A stretch of DNA of 7,657 nt from Paracoccaceae bacterium (GTDB lineage: Bacteria > Pseudomonadota > Alphaproteobacteria > Rhodobacterales > Rhodobacteraceae). The notes beneath the pieces are model-generated. The model was not told the DNA's origin and ran no database searches. It saw nothing but the letters and a program-made list of their open reading frames with translations. Below, piece after piece: positions 6,569 to 7,657 of this stretch; within the stretch, counting starts at the first letter, position 1, and each line of letters starts with the position of its first letter. The stretch spans positions 1 to 7,657 of the forward strand of contig JAKITE010000129.1 of NCBI GenBank assembly GCA_021648225.1, given 5' to 3'. A program made the position numbers and the translations under genes.

Positions 6569-6600
6569 ATTGAACACCCGCTTGTGTGACGCCATATACT
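6569..6600 (+). promoter_or_regulatory. Candidate rpoH promoter, sigma-32-like with an overlapping sigma-70-like -10
   Basis: ATTGAA (6569-6574) matches five of six bases of the sigma-32 -35 core CTTGAA. After 15 bp, CGCCATAT (6590-6597) matches the -10 CCCCATNT at all but one specified position. TATACT (6595-6600) overlaps it and is a good sigma-70 -10, but its best -35, TTGAAC, is 19 bp away. Both readings are by eye. The leader to the start codon would be about 30 nt. Confidence 0.5.
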
Positions 6601-6636
6601 ATTAAAGCGCTAAAAATGCGTAAAGAGGAGAGACAG

Positions 6637-7533
6637 ATGAGCTATGCAAGATTACCCGCTCCGTCACCGGAGCAAGGCCTGTCGCGTTATATGCAGGAAA
6701 TCCGTAAATTCCCGATGCTGGAACCGGAACAGGAATATATGCTGGCCAAAGCATGGGTAGACCACGAAGACAGTGATGCTGCCCATCAACTGGTCACCAG
6801 CCATCTGCGCCTTGCGGCCAAAATCGCCATGGGCTATCGCGGCTATGGATTGCCCACAGCCGAAGTGGTTTCCGAGGCCAATGTTGGCCTGATGCAGGCG
6901 GTCAAACGGTTCGATCCTGAAAAGGGTTTTCGCCTTGCTACCTATGCCATGTGGTGGATCCGCGCCAGCATTCAGGAATATGTCTTGCGGTCTTGGTCTC
7001 TGGTGAAAATGGGGACGACGTCGGCCCAGAAAAAGCTGTTTTTCAACCTGCGCAAAGCCAAAAACAAAATTGGTGCGTTGGAGGAGGGCGACCTGCGGCC
7101 TGAAAATGTCAAACGTATTGCTACGGAATTGAACGTTACTGAAAAAGAAGTGATTTCGATGAACCAGCGCATGTCGGGCGGCGATGCCAGCTTAAACGCG
7201 CAGATCAAAACCGATGGCGAGGGTGCTGCGGAATGGCAAGACTGGCTGGAGGACGAAGATGCCGACCAAGCTGCGGATTATGCGGAAAAAGATGAATTGG
7301 ACATTCGCCGTGAATTGCTGGCCGAGGCGATGAAAGGTTTGAACGAGCGGGAGCAGGATATTTTAACCCAGCGGCGTTTATCCGAGGAAAGCATCACATT
7401 GGAAGACCTGTCCAAGATTTACGAGGTCAGCCGCGAACGCATTCGCCAGATTGAAGTGCGGGCATTTGAAAAACTGCAATTGAAAATGCGTGAACTGGCA
7501 GCAGAACGTGGCATGATTGCGGCTGCAAATTAA
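6637..7533 (+). CDS. rpoH: Heat-shock sigma factor RpoH (sigma-32), RpoH-I type
   Basis: RpoH directs RNA polymerase to chaperone and protease genes during heat or protein-folding stress. The protein is 298 aa, normal length. It shows the N-terminal LPAPSPEQGLSRYMQEIRKF (6-25), region 2 with SHLRLAAKIAMGYRGYGL (55-72), and the core-binding and -10 region AMWWIRASIQEYVLRSW (104-120). The diagnostic RpoH box QKKLFFNLR is at 131-139. The region 4.2 HTH has LEDLSKIYEVSRERIRQIEV (255-274). The acidic DWLEDEDADQAADY (202-215) is typical of alphaproteobacterial RpoH-I. The ATG at 6637 is chosen because GAGGAG (6625-6630) lies 6 nt upstream; an in-frame GTG at 6586 would add 17 non-conserved residues. 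The gene lies 91 bp after the oxidoreductase and probably has its own promoter. Its TAA stop (7531-7533) abuts an apparent insertion element, so no native terminator follows. Confidence 0.98.
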   Translation: MSYARLPAPSPEQGLSRYMQEIRKFPMLEPEQEYMLAKAWVDHEDSDAAHQLVTSHLRLAAKIAMGYRGYGLPTAEVVSEANVGLMQAVKRFDPEKGFRLATYAMWWIRASIQEYVLRSWSLVKMGTTSAQKKLFFNLRKAKNKIGALEEGDLRPENVKRIATELNVTEKEVISMNQRMSGGDASLNAQIKTDGEGAAEWQDWLEDEDADQAADYAEKDELDIRRELLAEAMKGLNEREQDILTQRRLSEESITLEDLSKIYEVSRERIRQIEVRAFEKLQLKMRELAAERGMIAAAN

Positions 7534-7657
7534 GGAATCTCTGAACGACTTCCTGATTTATGTGTTATAATTCTGGCAGGAATTAGCGGGGATTTGGCAT
7601 TGAAACAGCAGAGTTTTTCGTCACTTGAACAGGCACATAAAAAGAAGCGCACGAAGC
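7534..7657 (+). mobile_element. Left end of an IS5-family-like insertion sequence (partial)
   Basis: Immediately after the rpoH stop the sequence begins GGAATCTCTGAACGACTTC, resembling terminal inverted repeats of IS5-group elements as I recall them. A perfect TATAAT (7566-7571) and a transposase-like reading frame follow. The four bases just before it, TTAA (7530-7533), fit the YTAR target duplication of the IS5 subgroup and include the rpoH stop codon. The right end is beyond the window, so the boundary and family assignment are inferred. Confidence 0.65.
7600..7657 (+). CDS. IS5-family transposase, N-terminal fragment
   Basis: Nineteen codons are visible, MKQQSFSSLEQAHKKKRTK if the TTG at 7600 is read as the start. 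The pattern MKQxSFxSL followed by a KKKRT basic patch matches the beginning of IS5-type DDE transposases such as those of alphaproteobacteria. A strong GGGGA (7588-7592) lies 7 nt before the TTG, supporting this non-ATG start, which would also keep transposase expression low. The catalytic DDE residues lie outside the window, so intactness cannot be judged. It is transcribed in the same direction as rpoH and may receive read-through. Confidence 0.68.
   Translation, partial: MKQQSFSSLEQAHKKKRTK

Noticed and set aside
6586..6636. GTG start adding 17 residues to RpoH
   Set aside because: A strong GAGGAG sits correctly before the ATG at 6637, where RpoH family similarity begins, and the extension would overlap the predicted promoter.

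Overview
The window looks like an alphaproteobacterial chromosome, most likely Rhodobacterales. The RpoH protein carries the alphaproteobacterial RpoH-I type sequence. A small one-pass membrane protein of a Rhodobacteraceae-type family (DUF6476-like) precedes dnaG, and dnaG is followed by rpoD on the same strand. Base composition is intermediate (judged by eye) rather than the high GC of many Rhodobacter species. GANTC (CcrM-type) sites are sparse overall but bunched at regulatory positions, which also fits this class.

Left part, minus strand (1-3711): an operon that reads, in transcription order, small membrane protein, dnaG primase, rpoD primary sigma factor. The first two genes overlap by 4 bp. 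A 93-bp gap separates dnaG from rpoD; it contains a 12-bp perfect inverted repeat and four GANTC sites. rpoD runs off the left edge just after region 2.1, so about the last third of the protein is outside the window. This is the DNA-replication and transcription-initiation core of the classical macromolecular synthesis operon.

Middle, plus strand (3710-4747): an RluD/RluA-family 23S rRNA pseudouridine synthase. Its start codon shares bases with the start codon of the divergent membrane-protein gene (CATG, 3709-3712), so neither gene has a private upstream region.

Accessory block, plus strand (4748-6545): a promoter region richer in A+T, then a tightly packed three-gene operon of a four-pass DUF2178-like membrane protein, a 77-aa Xre-type repressor-like protein and a zinc-free quinone-oxidoreductase-like MDR enzyme. 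A perfect 7-bp-arm palindrome overlaps the only consensus -35 box, and a pair of near-identical 12-mers lies 21 bp apart just downstream. The arrangement suggests an autoregulated operon; its function is unknown and it is the least understood part of the window.

Right part, plus strand (6546-7657): rpoH (heat-shock sigma-32), preceded by a candidate sigma-32-like promoter. An apparent IS5-family element begins at the first base after the rpoH stop codon, and the YTAR-type target TTAA includes that stop codon. Only the left end and the first 19 codons of its transposase are in the window.

No tRNA, rRNA or CRISPR array was seen. Apart from the three-gene block and the IS end, this is ordinary core-genome territory. 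I do not see evidence strong enough to claim a new biological system.
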